Source: Clitopilus passeckerianus (taxonomy: Eukaryota; Basidiomycota; Agaricomycetes; Agaricales; Entolomataceae). From it: a DNA stretch of 64,000 bases. The translations under genes and the position numbers were made by a program. Positions 1-10,407 of this stretch are shown piece by piece (within the stretch, counting starts at the first letter, position 1; every line of letters starts with the position of its first letter). The notes below the pieces were generated by a model that saw only the letters and a list, made by a program, of their open reading frames with translations, had not been told where the DNA came from and did no database searches. The DNA lies in contig CALYLX010000131.1 in NCBI GenBank assembly GCA_944990035.1, positions 1 to 64,000 on the forward strand, read 5' to 3'.

Positions 1-35
1 AAGCTTCCATTCCATTGACTCATGTTTGTCCACAG

Positions 36-767
36 AGGAGTTTGGCATATACTTGAACTACGTTAGGAAATTGGGATTCGAAGAGACCCCTGACTATGAC
101 TTCCTGCGGGAACTGTTCGCCAAGGTTCTCAAGAGCAGTGGGGACATTGAAGATGGCGTCTACGATTGGAACCTTTTGAACGGTGGCAAAGGCTGGGAGC
201 CTAGCACGGTAACTAGAGGGCTTTGTGCGTGCTGTATTCTCATGACGCTAACGATTAAAACAGACTGGTGGCCAAAGCCCAATGATCACACAAATGCAAA
301 ATGCCGGACTCCTACAAGACCAACGACGTAGGGAGCGCCACGAGTCCGACAGAAGGAGATCCCAAGCCAACGTCATCCCACCTTCGCAAGCGCTGGTTCG
401 CAATGGCTCAAAACAACGGCGTGGGCCTCAAGGGGCGCTCACGCCTGGTGGGCCAGGACAATATACGCCTCATTCAGCCGCTGCACAAGTCAACGTTCCC
501 ATTGGCTCACCAAACCCCAGCGCTCAACATCCCTATGCTACTCCGGGCGCAGCTGGATATGAATATGGGCAGGATGGATACAATGGACCTCAGTACGGAC
601 GTGCTTCTCCGATGGTTTCCTCTGTCGGTGCTGCTCCTCCCGCCCTTAGTGCCGTACGCGCGCAAGCAGGTGACGTTGGGGCTTCCCATGGTGCTGGATA
701 CGATGGACACGGTGATGACGCACATCAGAAGTCAGGTTTACTCAGGATCCTTACCTGCCGATGTTAA
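36..767 (+). CDS. Casein kinase I (YCK-like), C-terminal part
   Basis: This is the 3' end of a casein kinase I Ser/Thr kinase gene whose catalytic lobe lies left of the window. The first exon (from the AG at 34-35 to 208) encodes the end of the kinase domain, with EFGIYLNYVRKLGF, PDYDFLRELF and VYDWNLLNGGKGWEP, all typical of CK1 C-lobes. An intron at 209-263 joins it in phase 0 to a long Gln/Pro/Gly/Ala-rich tail. The protein ends in Cys-Arg-Cys. Fungal plasma-membrane CK1 kinases (Yck1/2 type) are palmitoylated on C-terminal cysteines, so this end is probably a lipid anchor; that is inference. Family assignment is firm, but the exact paralogue cannot be decided without the N-terminal part. 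Confidence 0.88.
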
Positions 768-1148
768 AACACTGTTGTTCTTTGTTGTTGGTCTGTTATC
801 CTGCTACGCCTCCTTCCAAAGCTGCTTCATTCTCCCTACTGCTTTCTTGGTTACGCTTCACGCTTATGCCCCCGTTACGTCTAGCATTCTGCACGCGTCA
901 TTTCTTTTTGTTTCTCTACGTTTCATTACATTATACCCGTTACAAAAGTTCCAATTAATTGTGGTGGTGGTTTGCGACTCCATGTTTTTTCACAAAATGC
1001 TGTCACAATTGGGATTGATATGCGATTACTGAGGATATATATATATATTACTGGAATATTCGTTTGGCTACGCAAGATATCAGTGAGCTTCTATTATCGA
1101 AGTAGGGGTGATCCTTGCTTAGTTGTCAGTCATCGGCGTTTTTGTTTT
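768..1148. other. Intergenic, convergent 3' ends
   Basis: This gap lies between the stop codon of the casein kinase gene and the stop codon of the reverse-strand coiled-coil ORF. It holds AT-rich 3' flanking sequence with a short TA dinucleotide run near 1036-1048. I see no further gene. Confidence 0.5.
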
Positions 1149-2542
1149 TTATAGGTTCTCTTGATGTTTCCTGCTAACTGCATCAAGAGAAACAAGGCTG
1201 CAGATTTGAATGTAAGCCATACCACTACGTCTTTCTTTTGGACCAGCTTCATTGGCTTTTAAAATAGGAGTTTCCTCCTTCGTAGAAATTGGAGGGGTGC
1301 CGCTCGCCGCCCTGGGGCTGGCGCGCCTCGATTGGATCTCCTCTAGGTTGTTCACGGTAAAAGTATCAATGATTGCTGGATCATGGTCCACGGCCTGTTG
1401 AGCTTCGCTGCTTTGCGGTTGATCGACCGGAAGGTCCCATGGGGGTTGAACTTGCGCCTCTTCATTCATCGCCAAGACCGTGGGGAACAACCGGCGGAGC
1501 GCCTTTTCATCCACCGTAATACCCGAGGGGAATTTCGATGCTAGCTATTCAAAAATATTAGAGGCTCAAATGACGGTGGCCCCAAACAAACATACATGTG
1601 AGAGTCCTGGGATATTTATAGTCAGGACAGAGGAGGCTTGTGGTTGGGGAGAGGATGGCCGAATAGCCTGAGCTTCGTCCAACTTCCTTTCGAGAGCGGT
1701 AATGAGCTTCTTTTGGAGCTCGTTGACCTCTTCTTCTTTCTCCCTGAACCTATCTTCCAGAGCCCGAACCTTGGCAGCTCCTTCTTCAAGTTGAGCGTCC
1801 TTCTCTTTAAGCTGTAGTTCTTGCGCCCGAATTGTTTCCGCCTGTTTTCGAAGCTTTTCTTCCTTAACTCTGAGTTTCGAAGCCTGCTCCCTTATTATAG
1901 AAGTGTTCAGAGGATCAGGTGGAGCAGATGAAAGAGCGCGTCGTTTTGCAGCCGTAGGTTGGTGTGACTCCGAGGTTGATGTACAAGCGTCCTCCATGGC
2001 AGCATAGTTGTCGTCCATGGCGCGGTTCACTGCTTCCGTTAGCCCGCCGACGCCGGCAGAAACCGTTGTCCCGCTCACTGGTGTGAGAGGGGAAGAGTCC
2101 GAGATGGATCTCAGGAGAGGCTGTACCCGTTTACGTGTAGGAATTGAAGCAGAATCAGCGAAGGGTGCCATCGCCCGCTTCTTGGGACGTCCAGGTTTAC
2201 CGCTACCAGAGGAGCTGGCTAACTGTGTGATGACACTGAGTCGTGAATTGGGCCTTGATGCGCTCCTCCCACGCCGAATAGAATTCTTTGGGTGAGGTCA
2301 ACAGTTGCGTAGGAAATAAGTAGCTCAACTAATACCTGGTTAGCTCCCACCGATATTTCTGCATCTTTCCGCTTCTTTACATTTGAGGAACTGTCCGACA
2401 TATCGACGAAATCTAGGCGCTCGCGTTTGCGTTTGTGGGGAGTAGCATTCGGAATTCCACTTGTGGATGAGTCGCGAGGAATTATAGAGAGAGTGGAGTT
2501 GAGTGATAGGGGACTGTTGTTTTCAGGAGACATCTCGCCCAT
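1149..2542 (-). CDS. Nuclear coiled-coil protein, or last exons of the JmjC gene
   Basis: Three exons read on the reverse strand. The first starts at the ATG at 2542 and ends near 2328, rich in Ser and Lys/Arg (HKRKRERLDF, KKRKD). The second (about 2290-1612) contains GRPKKRA, an AT-hook-like basic motif, then a strong coiled coil with heptads of Leu/Ala among Glu, Lys and Gln. The third runs to the TAG at 1149. The intron at about 1611-1558 keeps the frame. I do not recognise the family. The basic motifs suggest a nuclear DNA- or chromatin-associated protein. The ATG lies only 37 bp after the stop of the JmjC gene on the same strand, and a 52-nt intron at 2603-2552 would fuse the two in frame, so this may not be a separate gene. 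Confidence 0.6.
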
Positions 2543-2579
2543 TTCTTTGGCCTATATGGGTTTATCAGCTTGGAGAACG

Positions 2580-5015
2580 TCACTTCAGAGGGAGGGGGTC
2601 GACCTTATCATCGTACCAGCCGTAGACAGCAAAATGATGGTTTGCAGGCTTGCAATTTCTGTACTCCAGAGCCAGGTGCACTCTTTGATGTTGATTGTCG
2701 GGTTTCGTTCCATTGCGCTGGCTTTCAACGTAAGCATCGTGTCCCTCGTTGTAGATTCGCAAACCATTCATATGCCTGGTGTGAAATATTTTATGGGATG
2801 AGTCTTGAGCGACCAACAGTAACGCATCGACCACATGCACTCGGCTGCGTTCGAGAAGGTGGTGGTAGCATGTCCCCCTGCGGCACGACTTGCAGCCAAT
2901 GATCTTGTCCCCGCGGGTGTAGTGGTTGTGTCCAGGTTTTGGCAACGAACATGATTTTGGTTCGGATGTCTAGCAGCCAGAAAAATGGTTAGTGTGGATG
3001 GAGCCGGCTGTGAATTATATCTTACACTTGGGTCTGATTCGTTTCGATTTAACTGCAAACATGCAGCGTGGAACACACCCAGGGCGGGAGGCATATCACT
3101 ATTGACAGGAACCACTGTCAACGAGACAGACAGGATCCCAGTTACAGGAAGGAGACCCACCTGAATGTAATTTCGTTGTTTGTGTATTCTGACAGCAGAG
3201 CTCTGGCGGTGGCTCTTGTCTGCAGAAGTTCCTGAAACGGCCTGCATTGTACAGGGTCCATGTCTGCACCACATTTGCAGGTCCTACCCTCCACGAAGCA
3301 CCCGGAACAGATGGCAAATCCCTCCCCAGGGATTACTTGGCTGTCGACAGTATCAACATCAACACATAATCTGCATTCAAAGAAGCTTTGGAAAATGTCG
3401 CCATGACAGAAATCGCAATGAGGTGGGGCAGTTACATTCGGTGTCGCTTGTGTAGAATCAGTTGTTTGAGAGGCTGATGTCGATACCAGATGAGTAAATC
3501 TAGTATGATCTGGTGTATACTCTTCGGACAATATGTCCTCAAAGAGCTGCAATAGAATCTTGAGGCCGTTGTGGCGAGCGGGCCCAGGTTTCTTCGCCTT
3601 TAGACCATGGAGGTGCTTTTCCAACTTCTTGATGGAAGCCAGAAGATTATAATAGATTGTCAACTTTACGCGGTATATTTCTGGGCGACAAACTCTTTAA
3701 GATGGGTCAGTCTCGGAGTTTTTAGGAGATATAGGTAAATAGGTGCACCTCCGGTATAATGGGAGTTCATGATAATATGCAGTCTTTAAGCCCTTCAAAG
3801 TCATTCTGGACCAAGAGGTCTTGATCGTCAATCCACCCTTGTTGACGACTTGGTGAGAACTTCGACGCGGAACGAGGACTAGGTCTCCGAGCTTCTGCTC
3901 AGCTATATAAACAGTGAAGGGGGCAGCCGCAAGTTCTGTCATAGTAATGACATGGTTCTCGTGATCAAGTTCGCGGTGAATTGTTCGGAAGTATCCAGAC
4001 ACGAGGGGTGCATCAGAACTTGCAGTCATGGTCCAGATAGAAGAGCCGTCGTTCTCGGTGTAGCACATCAGATTTTGTCCAGAGGATGCACAGAGATCCT
4101 TGTGGCATGGTGTAAATGTCCCGCCTATTCCGAGATAGCACATCAGAGTTTCTACTTGATGCTGAACTCATGAAAGGGTATCAGCGTGGTGGATATAGTT
4201 AAGAAAATTAAAGGGCCTAACCTCCTTCGGAAGATCCTGCATGAGGTTGTCGGCAGAGTTTGGTAATAAAGATGAAGGTATGATACCATCTTTGTGAAGC
4301 CACTCGTTCCAGACCGGCGGGCATTCTACATCCTTTCCATAGAGGCGTTCCTCTTCTGCAGAATGGGTCAGTCGGTGTTGCCCTGTTAAACTTGGGAGAA
4401 CGTGATTACCCTCAAGAGCAGGCAAAGGGGGTGCGGCGCGTGACTTCTCGAAGAAGTCACGTATTGAGGTCGTACTATCCGCTCTGTTGTGGATGTTGCG
4501 GACATGGATCACTTTGACGCCCGAAAAAGCCCAAATGAGCACGATACCGAACACAATCTTTGAACTGACCTTGAGGTCCATGATCAACGAGCCAGTTAGG
4601 AGTAAACATATCCATTGGCCATCCCTCTTCTTGATGAAAACCTTCGATAATGACTGGGAGCCCGTCGTTTTCATAGAGCTCTATTCCGGCCTTTGCATCC
4701 TTTAGGGGAAACCGACAAACGGCGTGAAAGTTATGGCTGGATTTGAGAAGATCCTCCAAGGAGCTCTCCAGTATATCCATCTCTAATGAGATAGGCTTCG
4801 AGCGAAAAGCTCAGAAGCTTGCGAAAGGCGATTTTGGCAAAGCTTTCACTGGCACTAAACAGCTGCAAGGTCACCGTGATGGCAAGCGATTCAGAGGGTG
4901 CTTTCCTTTTTCGTACGCCTGCACGTGAGTGGCTTTGCTCATCTCCATTGGGCAACGACGCCCCCAGCGCCAACTTCAAATGAGGTCGCCACCCAACACT
5001 ACCTTGCACTTGCAT
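2580..5015 (-). CDS. JmjC-domain protein with Cys-rich C-terminus
   Basis: This is a putative Fe(II)/2-oxoglutarate-dependent JmjC protein (histone or protein demethylase/hydroxylase class), probably nuclear. The JmjC fold is spread over several exons: MDILESSLEDLL and GFHQEEGWP near 4780-4640, then GTFTPCHKDLCASS with the His-x-Asp iron ligands near 4110, then DLVLVPRRSSHQVVNKGG with the second His ligand near 3850. Next comes a Cys-rich stretch (CDFCHGD, CRLC, CSGC, CKCGAD, then GCKSCRRGTCYHHLL) that probably binds zinc. The last exon stops at 2580. Introns link the frames cleanly (for example 3751-3694 and 2990-2930). The start is less certain: an exon from the ATG at 5015 carries VRKRKAPS, a basic nuclear-type motif, and can splice to the ATG-containing exon at 4780. 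Substrate is unknown. Confidence 0.75.
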
Positions 5016-5342
5016 GTTTCTTTCACGGAGATATGATGAACTAGCGAGAGCTCTAATGCCCTAGGCCCATCATGAAAATTTAAAGGCGAACAGCGTGCCC
5101 TACTCGTGTTCAATTAAGTAGTATACCTCCGCTGAATTTGCTATGCCATTTAAGCAGATTCGTGCCTTCAAAGGTAAGATCGATATGTTGCGGCCACTTT
5201 CATATTATACAAAATTGTCATTCATGCATCGTGTGCTTGAACGTCCTGAAAGTGCATGCAAGTGAAAGCGTTCTGATCAGATCAAAATTTCACTTGAGCC
5301 TCATTCGATCAGCCGTCTTTCACCAAAACCCAGCACCCGACA
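5016..5342. promoter_or_regulatory. Divergent promoter region, JmjC gene / BUD23
   Basis: About 330 bp separates the possible start of the JmjC gene (-) from the ATG of BUD23 (+). It must hold the promoters and 5' UTRs of both. A small ORF starting near 5141 and ending in a good donor could be a non-coding 5' exon of BUD23, but nothing proves it. Confidence 0.4.
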
Positions 5343-6450
5343 ATGTCACGGCCAGAACATATAGCACCCCCGGAGTTTGTGCGTTATACATATGATCTAT
5401 AATGCCAAGCTTGATTGCTGAACTTGCTGCAGTATTATGGCGACACTGAAGCCAAGAAATATACTCAAAAGTTGGAAAAATCTTGACTGGGCGAAGGAGC
5501 GACTAACGATACATGTCTAGCACTCGGATACAACAAATTCAAGCGGAAATGACATATCGAGCACTGGAATTGCTTAATCTCCCCCCGGAAGAACCAGCGT
5601 TTCTTCTGGATATTGGCTGTGGATCGGGGCTTTCTGGAGAAATCCTGGAGGAAGAGGGATATATCTGGGCTGGCGTAGATATTGCTCCCAGTATGCTCGG
5701 TCAGTGAATATGATAGACCAGACGGGAACTCAGCTGAATATACGCACAGAGGTCGCAATAGATAGAGAAGTGGAAGGAGACTTGTTCCTCCAGGACATCG
5801 GCCAAGGTTTTGGCTTTAGACCAGGAAGTTTTGATGGTGCAATAAGGTCCGTACCTGTTCACATCGACCAAGCTCTCTATCAATCATCATTCAGTATATC
5901 CGTCCTACAGTGGCTTCTAAATGCCGAAACTTCACATCCTACATCTTCCCCACCACACCGTTTGACTCGATTCTTCACCACCCTTCATTCCGCCCTCAAA
6001 AATCCATCAAGAGCTGTTTTCCAGTTCTATCCATCCTCAGATGACCAGATACATCTTATTACATCAATTGCCCAGAAGGCTGGGTTCGGCGGAGGTGTCG
6101 TTGTTGATTACCCCAATTCAAACAAAGCAAAGAAGATTTACCTCTGCTTGTTCGTCGGTGGAGCAGGGCAACAGCAACTACCGAAAGGTCTAGAAGGGGA
6201 AGGGGAAGGTGTAGACGACAGTGTGAAATTTGAGAAACGCCGCGAAAGGCAAAAACTGAAGTCCAAGTCCAGGAAGCGGTCAAGCGTCAAGGACCGCGAT
6301 TGGATCATCAAGAAGAAAGAGGTATGTGCAATCTCTATTGTGCAGAAATCAATACTAAACTGTTCTTAATAGCTATATCGACGGAGGGGGAAGGAGGATG
6401 TACCCCGAGATTCAAAATATACGGGACGAAAACGTCGTGCAGTTTTCTAG
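5343..6450 (+). CDS. BUD23: 18S rRNA (guanine-N7)-methyltransferase BUD23
   Basis: BUD23 (WBSCR22/Merm1) is the SAM-dependent enzyme that makes m7G in the decoding region of 18S rRNA during 40S maturation, working with Trm112. Six exons join in frame: 5343-5378 (MSRPEHIAPPEF), 5433-5470, 5521-5699, 5750-5846, 5895-6321 and 6373-6450. The SAM-binding motif I reads LLDIGCGSGLSGEIL, followed by GVDIAPSML. Later signatures are GDLFLQDIGQGF, GSFDGAISISVLQWL and FQFYPSSDDQ. The C-terminal tail is the basic, Lys/Arg-rich segment typical of the family (IIKKKE, YTGRKRR). The N-terminus matches the family start exactly, which fixes the ATG. The stop lies 22 bp from the stop of convergent BCS1. No defects seen. 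Confidence 0.95.
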
Positions 6451-6472
6451 TTTGTTGTACCTTTACTGTTTT

Positions 6473-8173
6473 TCATGTCCGTTTGACGAAGATATGCTGG
6501 CATTCCGCCACCGCGTCCTTTATCCCAGATCTGATGAATAGGCCTTGTAAGGCAGCCATGCTGACCCGATTTCCCGCGTCCATCTGCACCCTGACCAGCT
6601 CTTGCATAGAATCGGCGAGGTTTCGTAATTCTTCCCCCGAAACCGACGGGTCGTCCTTGTAGAACTGCTCGAAGAGATTCCTGGCCTGAACGGGTGTGGC
6701 GTCATCGACAAGTTCTAGCATATCCACTCGTCCGGGTCTGATGAGGGCAGGGTCCAGTCGTTCGAGATGATTCGTTGTCAGGAAGATGATCCTCTCTTCA
6801 CCGGAGGCAACACCATCTAGAGCGTTGAGGAATCCTGAAAACGTCACAGATGACTGGTAACTTGAGGCGACATTCAATTTGTGGCGTATCAATGTGAATA
6901 TCAAAGTACTCACCCATCTTCAGATGTCTGTACTCGTCTGTTAAATGCTGCATCCACGTCTTCCATCAGAATAAAGCTCCGCTCCGGCGCGTTCGAGAGG
7001 AGATGTATAAGTTTGTCATCTGCAAGGCCTCGTTCCGAAAGATTTAGAAGGCATATGTCATAGCCCAAGGAACCGGCAAGGGCCTGGATGTATGATGTCT
7101 TCCCTGAGCCGGGAGGGCCATAAAGTAAGTATCCCCGTCGGTAGGGGATACCTGCAGTAGTTCCCCGGAATGAATTTGAAGGGTTCAAATTAAAAGCGAG
7201 GATCACTCACCCCGATCAGCGTACCACTGTCGTCTGTTTAGGAATGCCTTAACATCTTGCTCAATCTTGTCACTCAACCCTGGTTGCAACACCACACTTT
7301 TCAGTGGCCGCTTCCGCCGGGGTTGTCCAAATGGTCGCCATTCAATCCCCCATGCAGTGTGAATGACAAGTTTGCCTTCCTGGCCCCGCATGGCTAGATC
7401 CTTTGCTTCTGACAGAAGAGCTGGGAACAATGAACGGTCTCTTGACAAGGTCGTCAGTGTTATGGTTTCCCATGGCGTTCCCGACATTAATTGCATCGAT
7501 CGTGTTTCTCGCTCACGCTTCACCTATATGGGCATAAGTCCTTCGTCCAGTCATTTCACATTGAGAAAAATAAACACCTGCATCCAAGCTCCTTTGTAGC
7601 GGAAATAATGAGTTCCTGGACCGGCCACTAGTTTGAAAAGAGCCGAAGAACTGCCATTTTTGCGTTGTTCAACCGTAGTTTCGACACTAAGGTGATGGCT
7701 CCGCATCCAGCCTGAGCGGAAAGAACGATTAGAAGCAGATGCATTGGCCTGGTGGGCCATCCAGCCTAAAAGCCAATCATATGCTCGGTCTTTGTTATTT
7801 ACTTCCAGGTTGACAAGCATCCTCCGTCGCAGAGCAGTAGTTCCGAGAACGAGGCCTTGACGAAGGACAGTCAGCCCAACACCGACACCCTACGAAACGC
7901 GTGAATACGTGATAGTTGGATATTCCGTTCATTCCCGTACCATAAGACCAAATCCAGCTTGGAAATATGGGCTACACTTGATATAAATAATTAATTGTCG
8001 TACATGGCGGAGATTGCTTTGGACACGTACTTGTTCTCAAGAAAAGTGCTAATAAAGCTTGTACTACTCCCGGTACCCTCTGGAGCAACAACTTTAGCAA
8101 CATGTGTTGTTGCCTCCCTCATTTGAGAGTCCATAGTAGGGTGAATAGAGGCCAACCGTTGATGCTCGTCCAC
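6473..8173 (-). CDS. BCS1: Mitochondrial AAA chaperone BCS1
   Basis: BCS1 is the inner-membrane AAA ATPase that moves the folded Rieske iron-sulfur protein into complex III. Six exons on the reverse strand: 8173-8031, 7971-7941, 7889-7578, 7523-7211, 7151-6914 and 6860-6473. The N-terminal exon leads into [11 protein letters not shown] and [16 protein letters not shown], the single membrane segment of the family. The BCS1-specific domain follows ([43 protein letters not shown]). The AAA module has Walker [10 protein letters not shown], Walker [12 protein letters not shown] and the [14 protein letters not shown] segment [13 protein letters not shown], then RPGRVD. Length matches the family. 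It shares a 128-bp divergent promoter with LUC7. Confidence 0.95.
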
Positions 8174-8301
8174 GCGTTTGAAATTGAAGCTGTGACGAAA
8201 CTTTCAGGCCAAGTTGTTTGGCGCCGCGTCTCCAACCAAATAGTCCTTTCACCACTTACCCCACTATACTCTGATTATCCCACTGTCGTTCGTTCGCAAA
8301 C

Positions 8302-9648
8302 ATGGGTAGGCTGGCAGAAATGCAGCGGAAGCTCTTGGAGGTGAGTTTCCTTCCTATTTGTCTCTGAAAGTTTGACTAACAATACTGTCTGAACGCAGCA
8401 AATGATGGGACCGGAGGCAATGGGCGTCGCAAATGCCAACCTAACCTGGTCTGACGAAAAAGTCTGCAGAAATTTCTTGTGCGGCACTTGCCCGCATGCG
8501 CTTTTCACCAATACGGTACGCCTTATATAGGTCATTGTACCTGCTCAGTGCTCGATAGCTGACTTGCATGCACACAGAAAATGGATCTTGGCGCTTGCCC
8601 CAAATCTCACACAGAGAGGTTAAAGACTGAGTTTTTGGCTGCCAGAGAACAGACTCCCAACGACCCCATATTCCATCGCTTCCAGATGGAGTATGAGGCG
8701 AATATTTTCGCATTTGTGGACGAATGTGATCGGCGAATTCGTGCTGCCCACAGAAGATTGGAAAAGACACCTGAGGAGAATGCCAAAACTACCAATCTGG
8801 TATGTCCCATCCATGTATCATGTGGCTTACAGGCTGATGACCATTACGCCCATAGATGAGAGAGATTGCCGAAATTGAACTTGCAATTCAAGGAGGCACG
8901 GAAAAGATCGAAACTCTAGGTGAAACTCACGAAACATTCGCAAAATATGGTTGTACTGACTTAGTACAGGCGAGCAAGGTAAAGTGGACGAATCTATGCG
9001 CGAAATGGCTGCCATCGAGGCTCTCAAGAGTGAAAAGTCCGAAAAGGAGGTCAGTCCACCTCGCTTATTATTCCAAGAAATTCTGTTCCTAACATTTTCG
9101 ATACAGCGCGAGTTACAGCAGTTGACAGACACGTCAGGTGCATCAGGACATCAGAAGCTAAGAGTCTGTGATGTCTGTGGTGCCTACCTTTCCGTGCTGG
9201 ACTCTGACCGACGTCTGGCTGACCATTTCGGTGGTAAAGTCAGTGTGCCTTGTTGCTGTTCATATGATGACTGTGCTAACATGTGTTGCGATAGATGCAT
9301 TTGGGCTATCACGAACTTCGCAACATGCTTGCCAAATTTAGAGAAGAACGTGAGAAAAGGAAGATGGGGCCTCCTAGCTCAACACCGGTTCAAGCTGCAG
9401 CTGCTGGGACCCCTGCTCGTTCCGGAGAGCGTGGCGGCGACTATCGGTCGACTCGTGGTGGCGAAGAATATCGGGATCGAGAACGAGGTGATCGTGATCG
9501 TGGTTACGAAAGGCATTCTTCATCTCGATACGAGTGAGTATTGAATCTTCGCCACGTTGTTTGTGTGAGAATGCATTAACTCATCTCCCATAGTGATCGA
9601 CGAAGAGACAGAGAGCGTTCGCGAAGCCCCGGTCGAAGGAGATACTAG
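8302..9648 (+). CDS. LUC7: U1 snRNP-associated protein LUC7
   Basis: LUC7 proteins belong to the U1 snRNP and help select 5' splice sites. Eight exons: 8302-8340, 8399-8515, 8578-8799, 8856-8919, 8970-9049, 9107-9238, 9295-9533 and 9594-9648. The start MGRLAEMQRKLLEQMMGPE is the family signature. The first zinc finger (CCCH type) reads VCRNFLCGTCPH with the second half CPKSH. A central coiled coil follows (EIELAIQGG, MREMAAIEALKSEK). The second zinc finger is C2H2: VCDVCGAYLSV then DHFGGKMHLGYHELR. The C-terminus is Arg/Asp/Glu/Ser-rich and ends in an RS-type tail (RERSRSPGRRRY). All introns are phase-consistent. Divergent from BCS1. Confidence 0.95.
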
Positions 9649-10407
9649 TTGTACGCAGTGTAGCCATGTTTGTTCCATTCTCACTTCCATATTTGAGATG
9701 CTCAGTAGCACGCCACAAATTGTGCAACAGGGCCGTGGACGATTGTTTGACTGATAAAAGGCAGTTCGACAGAGTAAATTAGGAATTATGAATTGATATT
9801 TCTTATAAAATCGGATGCGGAAGCGAAGGAAACTCCTGGACGACGGGGTTAATGGTAGTTGTGACATTTTGTGACGACACCTTGCAGAGGGGCACGCTGA
9901 GGGCTGTAGTGACGGAACTTGCGCCCTACCGGGTTTTCAACCAAGCCCCACCTCTTCACTTTCCACCTTCACGATCTCTATATAACATATTCACATCCTT
10001 AGGTTTTATTTTGTTTTCGTAAGATTTGGGTTCCTTGTTGGCTTCAAAAACGAGTTAGAAATCTTAACGAACTTGGTAAATAGACACCTTTCTCGAGTTC
10101 ATAGCGCGCTGACAATCCCTCCAAAAGTCCCTAACAACGATCTAAGGTTTCTATCGGTCACTCATAATCTCTTTCAATCCTGGCTATTACAGCGTGAACC
10201 GACGGGCACGTTGCGCACAATTCTTACATTCAACCACCACAAGATCGTCTTTTCATCTCGGAATTCGTCCTAAGGAATCGATCGCCTTGATCCTTGCCTC
10301 TCGTTTCAAGCGCACGAGATTTCTGGCCCTACTTCTATCCAATTCGACGTAGTTTTGCGCGCTTTATAGCTGCTAGATTGAAACTCCCTAAACCTCAACC
10401 CTCACCG
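9649..10407. other. Intergenic with long 5' leader
   Basis: About 760 bp between the LUC7 stop and the next ATG. The stretch near 9960-10290 is pyrimidine-rich and likely contains the promoter and a long 5' UTR of the downstream gene. An open frame runs upstream of 10408 but has no ATG. No gene found. Confidence 0.4.

Noticed and set aside
1036..1050. Short TA dinucleotide run
   Set aside because: Too short to call a functional repeat; ordinary 3' flanking sequence.
5138..5395. Small forward ORF upstream of BUD23 with a good donor site
   Set aside because: It has no family resemblance and BUD23 has a clear family-type start at 5343; at most it is a 5' UTR exon.
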